Assembly (NCBI GenBank): GCA_015680685.1
Contig: MNCI01025042.1
Location: 1,365,232 to 1,429,231 of the forward strand
Direction of reading: 5' to 3'
Source of the DNA: Gnetum montanum
Taxonomy: Eukaryota > Streptophyta > Gnetopsida > Gnetales > Gnetaceae
DNA: 64,000 nucleotides
The translations under genes and the position numbers were made by a program. The first letter of the stretch is position 1. Every line of letters starts with the position of its first letter. The notes beneath the pieces were generated by a model. The model searched no databases. It was given only the letters and a program-made list of their open reading frames with translations, and was not told the DNA's origin. Positions 32,481 to 45,370 of the stretch are shown here, one piece after another.

Positions 32481-33970
32481 AAGATGAGGTGTTGGGTTCA
32501 AAGAGAAAGATGCATCATAGTGTTGAACTTGTGCTGAGTTGGAGGATGTAGTGGTTTCAGAACTAAGGTGTCCCTTTCGATGACCACATCTAAAGAAGGG
32601 ATGCCTTTGGTATGGTGGGTTTTCACTGCTGTTGTTAGTAGTAGCACAAGTAACATTTATGGGTTGATGCTACAGTCAAAATGCTTCAAGTACAATTGGT
32701 GGTGATGTAGAAGGAGGTGAAGGATGAGAATATTGTTGTTGAGGAAAAGTGTAAGGTACATGAGGTGGTGACCTTGTTGAAGAGGATATGGGTTGATAGT
32801 ATTGAGGAGAATAGTAATAATGTGGTGAGATAGAGGGTGTTGACCAATTTGGGGAAACATGATGTTGGACTTGATAAGTATTTAGGTTCGGACGATATCA
32901 AGGGTGTAACCCGTTTGGGGGTGGCCTCCCCCACGACTGGGATTGTTGCCATTATGATCGAACATAGTATTTCTGTATGAACTCTAGATATGACATTCTT
33001 CCCCAATGCTCTCGTAAATGTGCCAAGATTGGGCGTTGGCCCTTGGGATTATCATACAGGCAAATGTTACATTGATATGTATGATTGACAGTTAAGTTCT
33101 TATTCTCTTCAACCCTTCTCTTCGATTGTCTAGTGGTATTTCGTCCTATTTCTTGGTTTTTCATAACTCTATCTCCAATAATGTTGGCATATTCTCCACA
33201 TTTTTTATGTATCCATTTCATCATCTTATTGATCTTTGTCTTAACTTCATCTAGTGATTATTGCATTCGCAAAGGTAGAAATGGTTGCACTTCCTCAAGG
33301 TGAGATAATTTTTCCTCTTTATGGTTATGGACCTTCTCTAGGTTGAGATTTTGATCCCATTGAGATTTTTCAACATTCTCCCATTTAGCCATTTCTCCTT
33401 ATTCTTTTGCTACTTGCTTAATAAGCTCTTGGAGTTGGTGGATTCGTAGCTTGTATAGTTGACCTTGGGCATACATCCCTAGGGTCTCCCTTGTTTCATT
33501 ATGGAGCCCATCGATAATGTGGTACATTAGCCTTTCCTCGGAGAACTCATGACCTAGGTAGTTGTTTAACAATGCATAATATCTTTCTAAGGCCATTTTC
33601 AAGGGTTCATGTTGTGTTTGTTTCCACTCTTGGATTTGTTTCCTCAAGGCTGACACTCTTGCATAAGTTTGATATCTTTCGTTGAAGAGTTATACCATTG
33701 TTGGCCAATGTCGACTTGACTTTGGTTTTAGAGACCTATACAATACTTTTGCATGGTAATGAGTGTCATAGGAAAGAGCTTAAGTTTTTTCCATCCATTA
33801 TCAATGTTTTTTCATGCACAAGCATCATAGAAGGCTCGTAAATGTTGTTGCGGATCTAATTCATAGCCTCCTAAGAACTTGGGAAAGTTGTTTAAGTCAA
33901 GCCTGGGTAGACGGCTTTCCTTGCAATTCCTACGAGATACTCAAATAGCCTCTTGTATATGCATTAGGGT
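32481..33970 (-). pseudogene. gag: Element C gag remnant with zinc-finger-like motif and Pro/Tyr-rich tail
   Basis: Structural protein remnant in one frame on the minus strand. About 33930-33800 encodes PRLDLNNFPKFLGGYE and PQQHLRAFYDAC, the N-terminal Gag capsid signature. 33656-33399 encodes RKQIQEWKQTQHEPLKMALE and EERLMYHIIDGLHNETRETL. 33224-32952 contains CNICLYDNP...AHLREHW, a Cys-x2-Cys-x13-His-x3-His arrangement unlike the usual CCHC knuckle. The same frame then becomes SPHYYYSPQYYQP and PPHVPYTFPQQQYSHPSP (about 32850-32690), a low-complexity tail. Stops are scattered through it. Wording of the capsid fits Ty3/gypsy Gag; clade not settled. Confidence 0.6.
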
Positions 33971-34288
33971 ATTAGTGCAGTAGTAGGGGTTCATCGTCAC
34001 TGGTTAGGTTATGCATTCATGAGGTGGGACAATGTTGTTTTTGTTTATGTTCATAGGAAGCCCCTACATCAGATTGAGTACTCCAAACTTCGTCTTCTTC
34101 ATTATATAATTCGTTGGTTCTCCAATGAATTATCCTACTAGTTGTTGCATTATCATAGTCTTGTGAGAGACACATAGTTGTGAATTTGTGTGTGACTTAT
34201 TTGCAATTACTTCTTCCTAAAATATGTATCATTAGTACTTTGTTATAGCGATCTTGTATGATGTAACTAATCTAAATAACTAGAACTA

Positions 34289-34306
34289 TCCCTGGCAACG
34301 GTGCCA
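34289..34306 (-). other. Element C primer binding site
   Basis: TGGCACCGTTGCCAGGGA on the minus strand, one base inside the 5' LTR end. It is close to TGGCGCCGTTGCCGGGGA, the site common in Athila/Tat-type plant Ty3 elements. Confidence 0.9.
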
Positions 34307-34307
34307 A

Positions 34308-35156
34308 TGATGAGTGGCGAGGTACCCCTACACTCAACCATACGAATACGAGCATTTCATGCATAATCCAGTTGAACTCCCCAAATGGGCTAGTTGTGGT
34401 ATCTAGATAGTTACTTGTTGATCGTAGTCCTATCTTCCCACCTAGACTAGTATTTGCTTTGTCACATATAGTTTAGTCTAGAGTGAGGTGTATGATGTGG
34501 TTTCTAACCTAGTGCTACTCTTGGAGGCAATGGAAAATAACTTTAATTAAGCTAGGAGGAAAAGGAAGAGAGAATCTAAGCTAGCCTAAGTGTAATGAGC
34601 ATCCATCCCTTAATAATCCATACAAATCTTGGACCTCATGCATGACTACCACTAGGATTAGCAAGCACATGGCCTAGGTACGCTACTGGGATACCAAGTA
34701 GTCACACTTGAATGCTTGTGATTAAGTCATACTCATTCCATGTTTAAGGAGTTTAGGGTGAAGAGCTATTAACTACCAAAGCAATAAATAACAATAACAA
34801 TTAAATGATTAAACTAAGTGAATGCTACAATGATGAAGTAATCTCGATCTTTATTTCTAGTCATGTGCATGTCCAAGTACGTCACACTTGAATAAAGGTG
34901 TCGTATAATTACAATCATCACACTGCGGGCATGCATTGGGAGAGAGGCTTGAGAGAAAAAATGACAAAAAGACTCTACTCTAACACTAAAATGACCTCCT
35001 TGACTCCTTGCTCCTACATGTGTATTTATAGGCCCACACAGGAGTCACAATATTGTGCATTCGATATCGTAAGTTGGGCCGCGATATTGTGTACCTGATA
35101 TCATGTACACGATAACACAGGTGTGATATTGAGCCCTAATGAATCACGATTCATCA
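34308..35156 (-). repeat. Element C 5' LTR (849 bp)
   Basis: TG/CA-bounded partner of 22792-23643. It has the same TATA box (35022-35032, minus) and decayed GATATC palindromes (35050-35120). Primer binding site on its internal side and CATGG duplication on its outer side. Confidence 0.9.
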
Positions 35157-35161
35157 CATGG
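35157..35161 (+). other. Target site duplication of element C, right copy
   Basis: CATGG, identical to 22787-22791. Confidence 0.9.
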
Positions 35162-35298
35162 TGTGGAAAAATGTTTAAAAAATAAACCATAAACATAAAA
35201 CCATCCATAATTGAAACATTGGATAGCACTAGCCATAATAACATCAACATCAAACATGGTCATCAATAAGAAAAATTGTAAATAGGTAGCTAGTAATG

Positions 35299-36930
35299 CT
35301 AAGGGGCATTTGGAGGAGGAGGTGAAGGGTCATTTCCACCCTTACTGCTGGGGTTGCCAATATTACCTGGTGCATGTAACATAACAACATAAGGCCAATT
35401 AGTAACCAATGCATAATAAAACTGAATTAATAACTCAAAAAAAAGTAAAACATGATAAAACCATATAAAAAAATTAAAATAAGTAAACCTGAGAGGGTGC
35501 TAGAGTAGCATATTCTATAGGGAAAGTCTGAAGACCAACCCTCTAGATGGTGGAGGAGTTGGTCTTCAGTCATGTTAGCCTAGTTTACATTCCCAAGAGT
35601 AACACTAGTAAGGATGTTACTCTTATTAACATCATTTCATGTAGGTGGATCATGTGAGAAGGTGGTGGTAGTTACCTCCCCTAAGGTGGTTGTCATCTGA
35701 CAAGCAAGGAAGTTAGCTACAACCATGCTATCTACAAACAACTTGTAGATGTCCTCCTTATTGATCTCCTTCATGAATAACTTCAACCAAAACTATTCAG
35801 TAGGCTCATCCTGCAACCATTTGAGGTAGGCATCTCACTCAGCCTTGTACTTTTTCTTGTGATCCTTTTGTGCTTAACCCCACTCAAGGATGCAAGCACA
35901 ATAATCTTTCCATTCACCAGCCTTGTGGTTCAACAAGTCCATTTGGAGTTTTTGCTTTGCTACCTCTTTGGAAAGTGTAGCCTTGCCATGAATCACATTT
36001 CAATATCATGCCCAAGTTATTTCCTTAATGTGCAAGGAGTCCCTATTGGTTAATTGGGCCTCCATGATCCTTGAGATCCTTCACCCCCTCTGTCAACTTC
36101 TTGCTTTCTCTCTTTAATACGACAAATTGTTCTCATAAGAAATCATTAGAGAATTTGTATTTTGATAATGATTTTGCACATGAGAGTGCACATGAAGTGG
36201 TAATTCTATACAACTAAGGTGGGACATTTATCACATCAAGAGGTAGGGCAAGTTCTACCTCCCATATTACTCTTGTATTAATGTCCCACCTAAGTTGTAT
36301 TGGGCTTTTGGTAAATCCCCAATGTTGTTTGGGCTAAGGATAAAAGATTGTCTCCCTTGATCAATCCTTGATCATTTACCCTATACTTGTGGGAAAGTAA
36401 AATAATGAAATTTATTACAACTTGATTACATAACAAAAGAGAGTTAATAATAAACTAAATTATAATGATTACACATATCCCTCTATATGGTAGATAGTGC
36501 CAGGGGGTTTTGAAATAATGTATGCATGCCATGGCCAACCAGCAAGGTGTTATTAGTGTTGTATTAGCTAAATTCAAGCATCTTTCAAATTTTAGACAAT
36601 GTGTGAGTGTCCATAATGCTCATGTCATCATGTGTGTCATCCTCTACACGAACCTTAGGATTGTCAACTAGGAACATGACGATCATGCTAGAACAATAGG
36701 CTAGAAGGGTTTCCATTAAAACAACTACTATCTTGAACACTAAGTGTGACCAAACCATCATGCAAATGTTTTGTAGCAAGTAGGCTAGAAACTTTGAGGC
36801 CCTTGGCCTAAACCAAAACAAGCGGTGCTATATCTTCATGTCAGGAGATAGAGTGTTAGGTCCTAGAACATGGATGCAACATAAGATCCTCACTAGCTCT
36901 ATCACAATCAAGATGGACTTAAGAAGGCCC
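35299..36930 (-). pseudogene. Element B antisense gene copy with middle deleted
   Basis: Third copy of the antisense gene. Read leftwards, about 36920-36500 encodes ILIVIELVRIL, FWFRPRASKFLAYLL, MMVWSH and a decayed NTTLL...HTLF block, equal to the FCP1/HAD-like domain of A. It has the same Glu in place of the first catalytic Asp. About 36480-36100 is short and unaligned, so the transposon-like middle domain seems deleted. 36060-35800 gives the coil segment QKLQMDLLNHKAGEWKDY. 35489 is a donor CTCTCAG|GTTTAC, identical in layout to D's CTCTCAG|GTTTGC at 45807. The last exon (35366-35299) ends PSPPPPNAP and a stop, like A's PAPDV and D's PPVAP tails. Confidence 0.7.
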
Positions 36931-39900
36931 TATACCATCCAACACATAACCATTACAAGCTTGTATAAAAAAAATAAAAAATTAATAATTCTAAAATTTC
37001 AAAAATATTACCAAAACAATAAATTTTTAGCCATTAAAATCAAATAACACTTCAACCAAGGAAAATAACACTTAGACAAAAATACTAAATGGAATTGTTC
37101 ACATTTGAACAAAAATAATACTTTACAACCAAAAACATGAAAATGATAGTGTAGAAATAATATTTTGATTTCCATGTTAAATTCCATGCTTAGAAAAAAC
37201 TTCAAACACAACCCAAGGCCATAAACCAGAATTCTACAAAATGAACAACAACACTAAAACTATAAGGAATGGCTATAATAACTGGCTTGATAAAAAATAT
37301 TAATTTTTTTTAATTTGATCCAAATCACTTCAAAAGCCTTATAAACACTTCAAAAAATCCCCAAGAACATGAGATGTTAATGGAAAGAATTTTTCAAAGT
37401 CTCAACGTTTTCCATCTTCACAGGGGTAAATATGTAATAACCATAAAGACAAAGTCTGCATCACTTTGCCAAAAAATTCATAAATTATTAATTGCTTTTT
37501 CAATATTTATGATACTATAGTCATTGGAATCGTAAAACCATGAATTACAATAAAAAAAAGAAAAAAAATAAAAACTATTAACTATTTTTTAGAAAAAATT
37601 ACAAAATTGGCCTAATCGTAACCATCATAGCCAAAACTCCACTTTGCACAAGTTTCTAGAAATACTTGCCGAAAATAAACAATTCATACAAATTCAATGA
37701 CTTCATAGTCATTGGAATCCTTGAATAGTAAAATAAACACCTATAACATAAAACTAAGAAATTCATAACTATCTAGTGCAAAAACAATTACCAAAGTTAC
37801 AGTAAAAATAGCTAGAAAATTGAAAACCCACTTGACATAGCCTCACGGAAACACCCATAAAAAATTAAACATAGGGAGAAATTGAGTGATTCAAAAACCA
37901 AACCAACCAAAAAACAATAACCAATAACCGAATATCCTAAAGAAGTAAATACCTAGCCATTGTCTTATGAAAAAAATTCAAAGTTCATTTTGCTTTTTTT
38001 TTTTTTGTGGGAAAAAGCATAAAACCCATGGAATTCATGGAAAATAACATTCATACCACATCATAGATAAAAAAAATCCAAATAGTGACAAAAATGAGTA
38101 AACATGACCTATATCTATAGTAGAATTTTTAGAAAATTCTAATATGGCCAACACACAAGCCTAGATTTGAGAAAACACAAGGGTTATAGGCTACAAATGG
38201 AATAAACTCTCATGGAAAAATAGGTAAGGTTGTGTACTTGGGATAAGAAGTGATGGAGCTTTCTCCAATCCTTAGATGTGGGAGTTGGGATAAATCATGA
38301 TCTACTACATCTACCTCTCCCAAAGTAGGGTTCATGGTAGGAGCCTTCCATCTTGACATGGTAAAAATTGATGCATAAAACACTAAAAATCCTTGAGTTC
38401 TAGTAGTCTTGGAACAACTATGTTGGCACTTGGGCTAGAAAAAGTTGTGATTACACTAGGTCTAGTGATAGAGCTCCAATCCTAGGTGTAGTAGCTTAGA
38501 GTGATGAGAAAATAATGATTTCTGAAAGTTTGAAACCAAGAAAATGAACTTAAACCTAGGGACCCACCATGAAATCCTTATTTTCATATAGCATGTCCAC
38601 TTAACTTAGTGATGAAAATAGTAAGTAGGACTATGCTAGGTGCCCAAGATACCATTCCATTCAAACTTTGCAACTTTGTATGAGTCCCACTAGCCACTTA
38701 ACAAGTAAACCAGGAAAACCATGAATACGTTGGGATTTTGGCATCCCACACTAACCACATTGAGGTATAGATCTTTAGGAGCCTTGGGATACATGAAAAA
38801 TTACATTCACTACAAAAACCTAATCCCTAGGCCTACATACATGTAATAAAAATGCAGGCTCAAGCTAGGAAATCAACTGTTGACATCTCTACAAACTAAG
38901 TTGTAGGAAACCCTAGAATTCATGTGAAAATCTAGTGTCTTATGTGACTATGCTGGCCCAACGTAGTCACATGGAAAATCATGCTTATCACCACTTCCCA
39001 TTAGACCATCTATGTTGAGCATTGACCCATTAAACCATGATGCCAAAATTAGTAGCTATGAGTTAGAATTGATAGTCATCAAACACTTAAATAGCTTCAA
39101 ATCTTGTTACAAACTAGTTCTTGGGCGTGACTATATTGACCAAGAGCATTGCTACACTCACCTAGCATAGTCAAGAATGGAATAAGCCTTCCCTCACTCA
39201 CCAATCTCCCAATCAACACCAAACACCCATGCCATGTTTCCAAACCCAAGCCTGAGCTCTCATGAGCTTTGATACTTTGTAGAAGTTAGTAAATGATGCT
39301 GATAAATTTGTCAAAACCTATGACTATGCAAGTAGGGGCCTGTGACTATGTTGGCCTAGTGTATTCATAGGGTTTCCAAGTGGGATTAACCATGGAAATA
39401 ATAGTAAACATCCAAAACTTCATTTCATAACCTCCACACCTACCCAAGACTCCCAATGACCCTAGATTGACAACCAACGAAGAAAAAATCCATAAAAATG
39501 CATATTCCAAGGTTGAATATGATGGGAATTGCATGCCTACACTAGGCCAGTGTAGTCATTAGTAGAGCCCAACATAGCCCACATAAAAAACTTCAAAACA
39601 AGATATTTCCAAGTCAAATTGACTTCCCAAAAGCCGTAGGACCCTATCATACTAAGAATCAAGGCAAAACATTTTCATTTTTCATCTCGAAAGACATTTT
39701 CCAATTTTAACTATGTTGGAAATTTTATGTCTATGCTGGGCTAGTGTACTCACTTGTGGATCTCAACATAGTCCACATGTGGGAGTTCGAAACAATCTAT
39801 AAATAACTCAAATTGACTTTTACAAAACCCTAGATCCTTATCGAAGCATGTTTTGACCATCAAACTCATCACTTATTATTCCAAATCTATCAACTATGTT

Positions 39901-41280
39901 GGAAATTACATGCCTATGTTGGGATAGCATAGTCATTAGCAGAGCCTAACATGGTCCCCATGGAAAAATCCAAAATGGATCATAAATAACTTAAATTGAC
40001 TTCCCAAAAGACATAGAATCCTACTGAATCTTATTGAGACCATAAAAATTTGGGAATGAAGCCAAAATTCATCATTTTTCATTGTAAACCTCTCAGCTAT
40101 GTTGAATATTACATGCATATGCTAGGCTAGCATAGTCAAGAGGTACATGGCCTTCCCAAGACCCAAGCAATCACCAAAACTTAAAATTTTGATGTCAAAA
40201 CCCTGGCCAGTAGCACCAGTGACCCTAAAAGTCCATTAGTATGGTTAATTAGGCATGGAAACTCACTTGAAATAAAAATTTCTGACGACTATGCTAGCTT
40301 AGCATAGTCACTAGTGGAAACATGTTTTATGGCAGGATTGACTAGCATTATACCACTCTGAATGGCCCAAAATTAACTTGGAAAGTCCATAACCCTATTC
40401 TAGTTCATCCAACTATAATTTCACTCTATTTTCACTGTGAAAACATCAAATTCCTCATGATGACAATGAGGTCATGCATGACTACACTAGCCCAACATAG
40501 TCCAATGGGAAATACCATAAAAACCACTTTTGTTGTCTAAATTTGACCTCTGAACAATCAATTTAGTTCTTCCATGAACCTACACTATCCTAGGAAGCTA
40601 GAAAAGCACTCATTCCTACCCTAAAATCCCAATAATTTACTTGTTCCATGTGACCATGCTTGGACCAGTCTTGACAATGTTAGTCCATCATAGTCATGAG
40701 TGGAAACATGATTTTCAACTTTTGGGAGGTAAACATAGTGCCAAGTTATACCAATCTTTAATACCAACCCCTTATGCTAGCTTTCTAGACCATTAAGAGT
40801 TTGAAAGTGATCATATTGAACGTAGGACACTACTCATTAGTGCTAACTACATTGAGGATTGCATAACGACACTGGGCTAGTATAGTCATCACTAGAGCCT
40901 AGCATAGTCACTAGAAAAATGTCAATTTCACCTCAAAATAGCCCTAAAATAGCCTCCTCAGGTGTTCAAATTCCCTTGGAAATCCTATATCCTCATACCA
41001 TGTGTTGTTAAGGCCTAAAACTAGCAAAATATAATCCTTTTAATAAATATTAATCATGTTTTCCCACATGTATTCCACTTTGATTGATTTGACCTTGTTT
41101 CATGGTGTTTTGACTTGTTTTAAGCTTGTTATGTAGTGTTGACCTTTATTATTATCAGTTGATCTCATGTAGCCTATACATAACTTTAGTTTCATCATAT
41201 TTACTTTATTCCCTCTATTATGGCCTCTATATATCTTGTTAGCTTTTGATTAGTGCTAGGTGTTGGGGTTTGGTCATTAT
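36931..41280 (-). other. Element B region upstream of its antisense gene, decayed TACGC-type repeats
   Basis: About 4.3 kb without a coding region. 36960-38100 is A/T-rich simple sequence. From about 38430 to 40950 a unit such as GACTATGCTAGxCTAGCATAGTCA or its reverse recurs every 50-250 bases (for example 38940-38965, 39350, 39545, 39735, 39900, 40090, 40285, 40490, 40870). This looks like the CpG-decayed form of A's TACGCT/GCGTATACGC array and occupies the same place. None of the short frames here is convincing. Confidence 0.5.
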
Positions 41281-41947
41281 TGACCATCATTTAACGCCAT
41301 ATAACTATGGCCTACCAAGGCCTTAAACTAGTAACATGGCCTATGAAGGGCTTAAACTGGTAAAAGTATAACCTCAATTGATGATATTTAACCTTATTTT
41401 TTCATACTTTCAAGGTGCTTTAACTTGTTTTGACCTTATTTAACCTTTGTTCCTACCTCTTATAGCCTTGGTTAACCTTGTTTTCATTTTTTTGACATTG
41501 AAATAGCATGTTTTTGCATATTTGCTAAGATATTTTATATTTTATTGCCATTATTTACTCATTTTTACCTAGGTGCCACTTAATATGCTTATGTTTAATA
41601 TGTAAGACTAGAGTATGAGTACCTGGGGATAAATTAGTTTTCCTTTGAGCCTAAGTGGGCCCCATGGTAATGTTGAGTGGTGTATTGATCCCAATTGCCT
41701 AGATCTTAAGCTTGAAAGTCTCATTGACTACATAGATTCTATAGAGAAACCTTTAGAGTGGCTTGAAATCCTAGTGAAAATCCTTAACCTTGAAGTTGAC
41801 AACATTCCTAAAGACTATCTAGTTAAGGTTCCTATCACAACACACAATGGTGAGAAGAAAATACTAAAACTAAGTTTCTCACTAGAACCTCAGCAGGCTC
41901 AAGACACCACTAAGGTCCTTCAAGATAACATCAAAACTATTGTATAG
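41281..41947 (+). pseudogene. Element B pol N-terminal remnant
   Basis: 41285-41360 holds two TTAAACT units (array 2). 41645-41947 encodes LEVDNIPKDYLVKVPITTHN then GEKKILKLSFSLEPQQAQDT, matching A's pre-RT segment at 10590-10720 (NGETKILKLSTLLHPPLAKN). The frame stops at 41947 and no RT, RNase H or integrase follows before B's 3' LTR, so B has lost essentially all of pol. Confidence 0.65.
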
Positions 41948-42064
41948 CCCTGGTTATATCTAATGCTCACATGTTTTCTTGTAGTGTTGTTTACCAATGT
42001 TGACAGGTTGTAATGAATGATAGATGTTGATGATTTCGATGATCTACAATAAGCAAGCTTGCAT

Positions 42065-42115
<51 letters not shown>

Positions 42116-42978
42116 TTTGCATAGTAAATGAACTATCAAAATTTGTAACATATATGACCTATGGTAGCTTAGTTTTTTGATCATTTTATATTGCCTTATG
42201 CATTATTATGTAATAACATGTTTTATTTTTCTTTTTTCCTATTCTCTTGGAGTTGTGGTTGTAGGATGAAGCCTAGAGCCATGAAAAAGATGTAAGTCAT
42301 TATAGAAGCAAGTCCTCATGTGACCATGATGCACAATATTTGATGAATTTTTCCTAATGTACCAAGAGTACTTATGCCACTTCCCTTCTATTACCATTCC
42401 CTTAAGCCTAGCCCCATAGGTTGATTATAACCTTCCTTGCCTTGAGTAATAATGATGACCTATGTTTGACACTAATGCATTATGGCCATATGACATCCCT
42501 TCGTGATGCTCCACAGTCCATCAAATGTAACACATCTCATTTGATGGAAAAACAAAATCAAACTCGACTTTGGTAATGAAACCCAATGAATGTTTCACCC
42601 CACAAAAAAATGGAGAAGTAAGTTACTAAGAAGCCAAACAACCAATAAAACTTAAAAAGATAAATCAATGTCTCTAAACATGCTAATGGAGGAGCCTAAT
42701 TGCAAAAGAAACCTTAGAGTGAGGCATTGATTTCTCAAATGCATTGTCAAGTGATCAACACTTCAAAAGACAAAGTGCAAAGAAATATTAATTGATCAAC
42801 ATGTCAGTGCCATATTGTAGCCATGATGTCAACTTTTGGAATTCATTGTTAGCCTTGTGACTATTTCCCTTATAGCCAACGATAGTCCTTACCATATCCT
42901 TATTCCATCATCATCACAAGCACTCTTTGGCATGGTCCAACACTATTGAATCAAGCATGGAGAAGGAACATTGGCTAT
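41948..42978 (+). other. Element B 3' region
   Basis: Contains a CT microsatellite (42066-42113). 42248-42300 (TTGGAGTTGTGGTTGTAGGATGAAGCC, split here by reading) matches A's 3' untranslated region near 14430-14500. The remainder shows nothing I recognise. The C-family solo LTR begins at 42979. Confidence 0.5.
42066..42113 (+). repeat. (CT)n microsatellite
   Basis: About 24 uninterrupted CT units. Confidence 0.95.
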
Positions 42979-43868
42979 TGATGAGTGGCCAGGTACCCCT
43001 ACATCCAACCATACGAATCATAAGTGTTCATGCACAATCTAGTTGAATTTCATGGATGGGAATAGTTGTGGTATTTAGATTATTATGTCTTGATCATAGT
43101 TTGCTATCTTCCCACTTGGTCTAGTGGTAGCTTTTTCATGTATGGTTTCTGTCCTAAGTGAGACATATGATAATTGATGTTGTTGTGGCCTTATGCTAAT
43201 CCTAACAATAATAGAGAAATTACTTATTTAATCTAATTAACCATGAAAAGTAAAGTCTAAACTAGCCTACGTGTAATGATTATCTATTCCTAACCATCTG
43301 TAGACACCTTGGACTTTATGTAACTACTACTGAATTACCAAGCATACTATTACAGGGCATACCAAATGATAACACTACTAGGTTACTAAGTAATTACACT
43401 TAAGCACTCGTGATTAGTCATACTCATTCCACTTAATGATAGAAACAATAAAGAGAAATAAATGATAAACATTAACTAAGGAAAGTAGTAAGCAGTTACG
43501 TAATTAATAATAATAAAGCTAAGTGTATGCTACAATGATGAAAGTAATCTTGATCTTTATTTCTGAACATGTAACCTTTCCAAGTACATCACACTCGAAT
43601 AAGGGTGTCATACAATCACTTAACATCATAATATGGGCATGCACTGGAAACAAACTAACAAAACTTTTCTATGTCTAAAATCTATATAATTTATTAAAAT
43701 CTATATCCAAACCATGCACCCAAGTGTTGTATTTATAAGCTAGCATGAAAGGGGCGATATTAGATCCCTGACATCAAAGGTTGTGCCTTGATATTGGATA
43801 TGCAATAATGTGGCATCAATATTAGATATCTAATATCAGAGCCCTACCAAAATATGACTCATAAGTTA
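42979..43868 (-). repeat. Solo LTR of the element C family
   Basis: Starts TGATGAGTGGCCAGGTACCC and follows both C LTRs through the ACCATACGAAT, CTAGTTGTGGTATCTAGAT-like and GTGTCATACAAT blocks. It ends near GACTCATAAGTTATGG. It is more diverged than C's own LTRs. Its GATATC palindromes survive as GGCGATATTAG and TAGATATCTAATATC. No primer binding site or interior is attached. I could not find a clear target duplication (left flank GCTAT). Confidence 0.75.
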
Positions 43869-43930
43869 TGGACCTACAATGGTGTTTTCTATTCTTTGTT
43901 TATGTCTCTTAGGTCAATGCTCTAAACATC

Positions 43931-43946
43931 AATAAAGAGGAACTAA
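43931..43946 (+). other. Element B polypurine tract
   Basis: AATAAAGAGGAACTAA precedes the decayed LTR start TAAAACACCAAC. Upstream, TGGTGTTTTCTATTCTTTG (43881-43899) is the inverted copy of the LTR start, as in A. Confidence 0.65.
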
Positions 43947-45370
43947 TAAAACACCAACAAGAAAATTCATGTTGCCAATTTGTAACTTTCATCTTCCAAC
44001 ATGAGGTAATATTTTATTGTAAATGTAGGATTTGTAGTCCATGAGTTACAATCTTACATACTTTCACTTTTGGGGTTGAAAAATGCCTTAGAGGTTATTA
44101 TTGCATCATTTCCCAAGTGGAAAAGATTATCTCATGTCTATATTTGGGCTTGGAAAGGCTAAAAATGCCTTGGGAATTAATAAATTTAGCATTTTCATAA
44201 GTTTTTGTAGAGGTACAGCCTCAACTAAGTTGGAAGCATTTACCCCTAGTGTAGATGTTGTTAGGTTTTTATTCTTACCAAAATTAAACATAATCACCAT
44301 CAAAACCCAACATAGATGCATATATCCAATTTTGGAATTGTTCAAATTTTCCATTTTCCATTTTTCCAATAGTGGCCAACGTAGTCACCCCAAGTCTATA
44401 GTAGTTGAACCATGGATAGCATAGACATTAGGTTCATTAGCAGTTTTCAGCAACTTCAGTGTAGTCCACCAAGGCAAGCATAGTTGGGATGGTGTCAACA
44501 TAGTCACAAAAGTCTGTTTACTCTTTATAGTATATGAATGGGCTTTAGTGACTATGGTGTATTCCAAACTTACTATAAATGATCACCTATGCTAAGACTT
44601 GATGACCATTACACCAGCAAATAGACATCAATTTATTAGTAATCATGACAGTGATGTGCAGAGCCAAAATACGAAATTCCATAGCATATAAAGATGAAAT
44701 GTAAACACCTTATTATGGTTTTTAACTTTTGGAATAGTTTCACAAATTCTTTTAAATAGTAGCTAATTACATACTTTACAATCAAGAAAGCCTTTTTTGC
44801 AACCCTAAAACACATTTGACATTAAATTGGTGTCTACATTGGGCATTAGAAACTTTCCACATGATACCATTGCACCAAAGGTGGAATGCCAATTCATGAC
44901 CACAATTGCAAATTCTAGTAAGAACTAGTAGGGAGTTGCTAGAAATGAGGGTTGGGAAGTATCTAGATTGTAGGGTTTCAAGTGTAGATTGTAAACTTCA
45001 ATGGACTTCAAGCTCCTTCTAGGAAAAATTCTCGTGTGTCTAGCATATAAAATTGGTACTTTTTGAACCTACTACTTCATTTACGATTTCAATAAAGTTA
45101 TCGTTCATTGTTGTGCAAATTTAAATTCACATTTTCATTTCTGTGTCTATTGTCATTTCAAATATGCAATTTTGTTTTCATTTTCACCATCATTTACGTT
45201 TATGTTTATGTTTCCATTTATATTTCCATAAGTTCCTAGGTGATTGAACAGACCGTCTAAGGTGCCTTGAATTATATTTTCAAAGGACCTTGCAATTTGA
45301 GGCTAAAACTATTTTTACACTTAGGATATTCTAGTTTTCAATCTAGCAACTAAATTTTGTAGGTCTAACA
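43947..45370 (+). repeat. Element B 3' LTR (1424 bp)
   Basis: Partner of 18451-19763, ending TTTTGTAGGTCTAACA. It keeps about 110 bases (44945-45060) that the 5' LTR lacks. A TATA-like CATATAAAG lies near 44684. It is followed by ATTCC and then D's antisense gene. Confidence 0.85.

Noticed and set aside
42979-43868. Part of a second complete C element
   Set aside because: No primer binding site or interior of the C type is attached on either side; a solo LTR explains it.
44101-44424. 107-codon plus-strand frame
   Set aside because: It lies wholly inside B's 3' LTR, and the 5' LTR copy does not keep it open.
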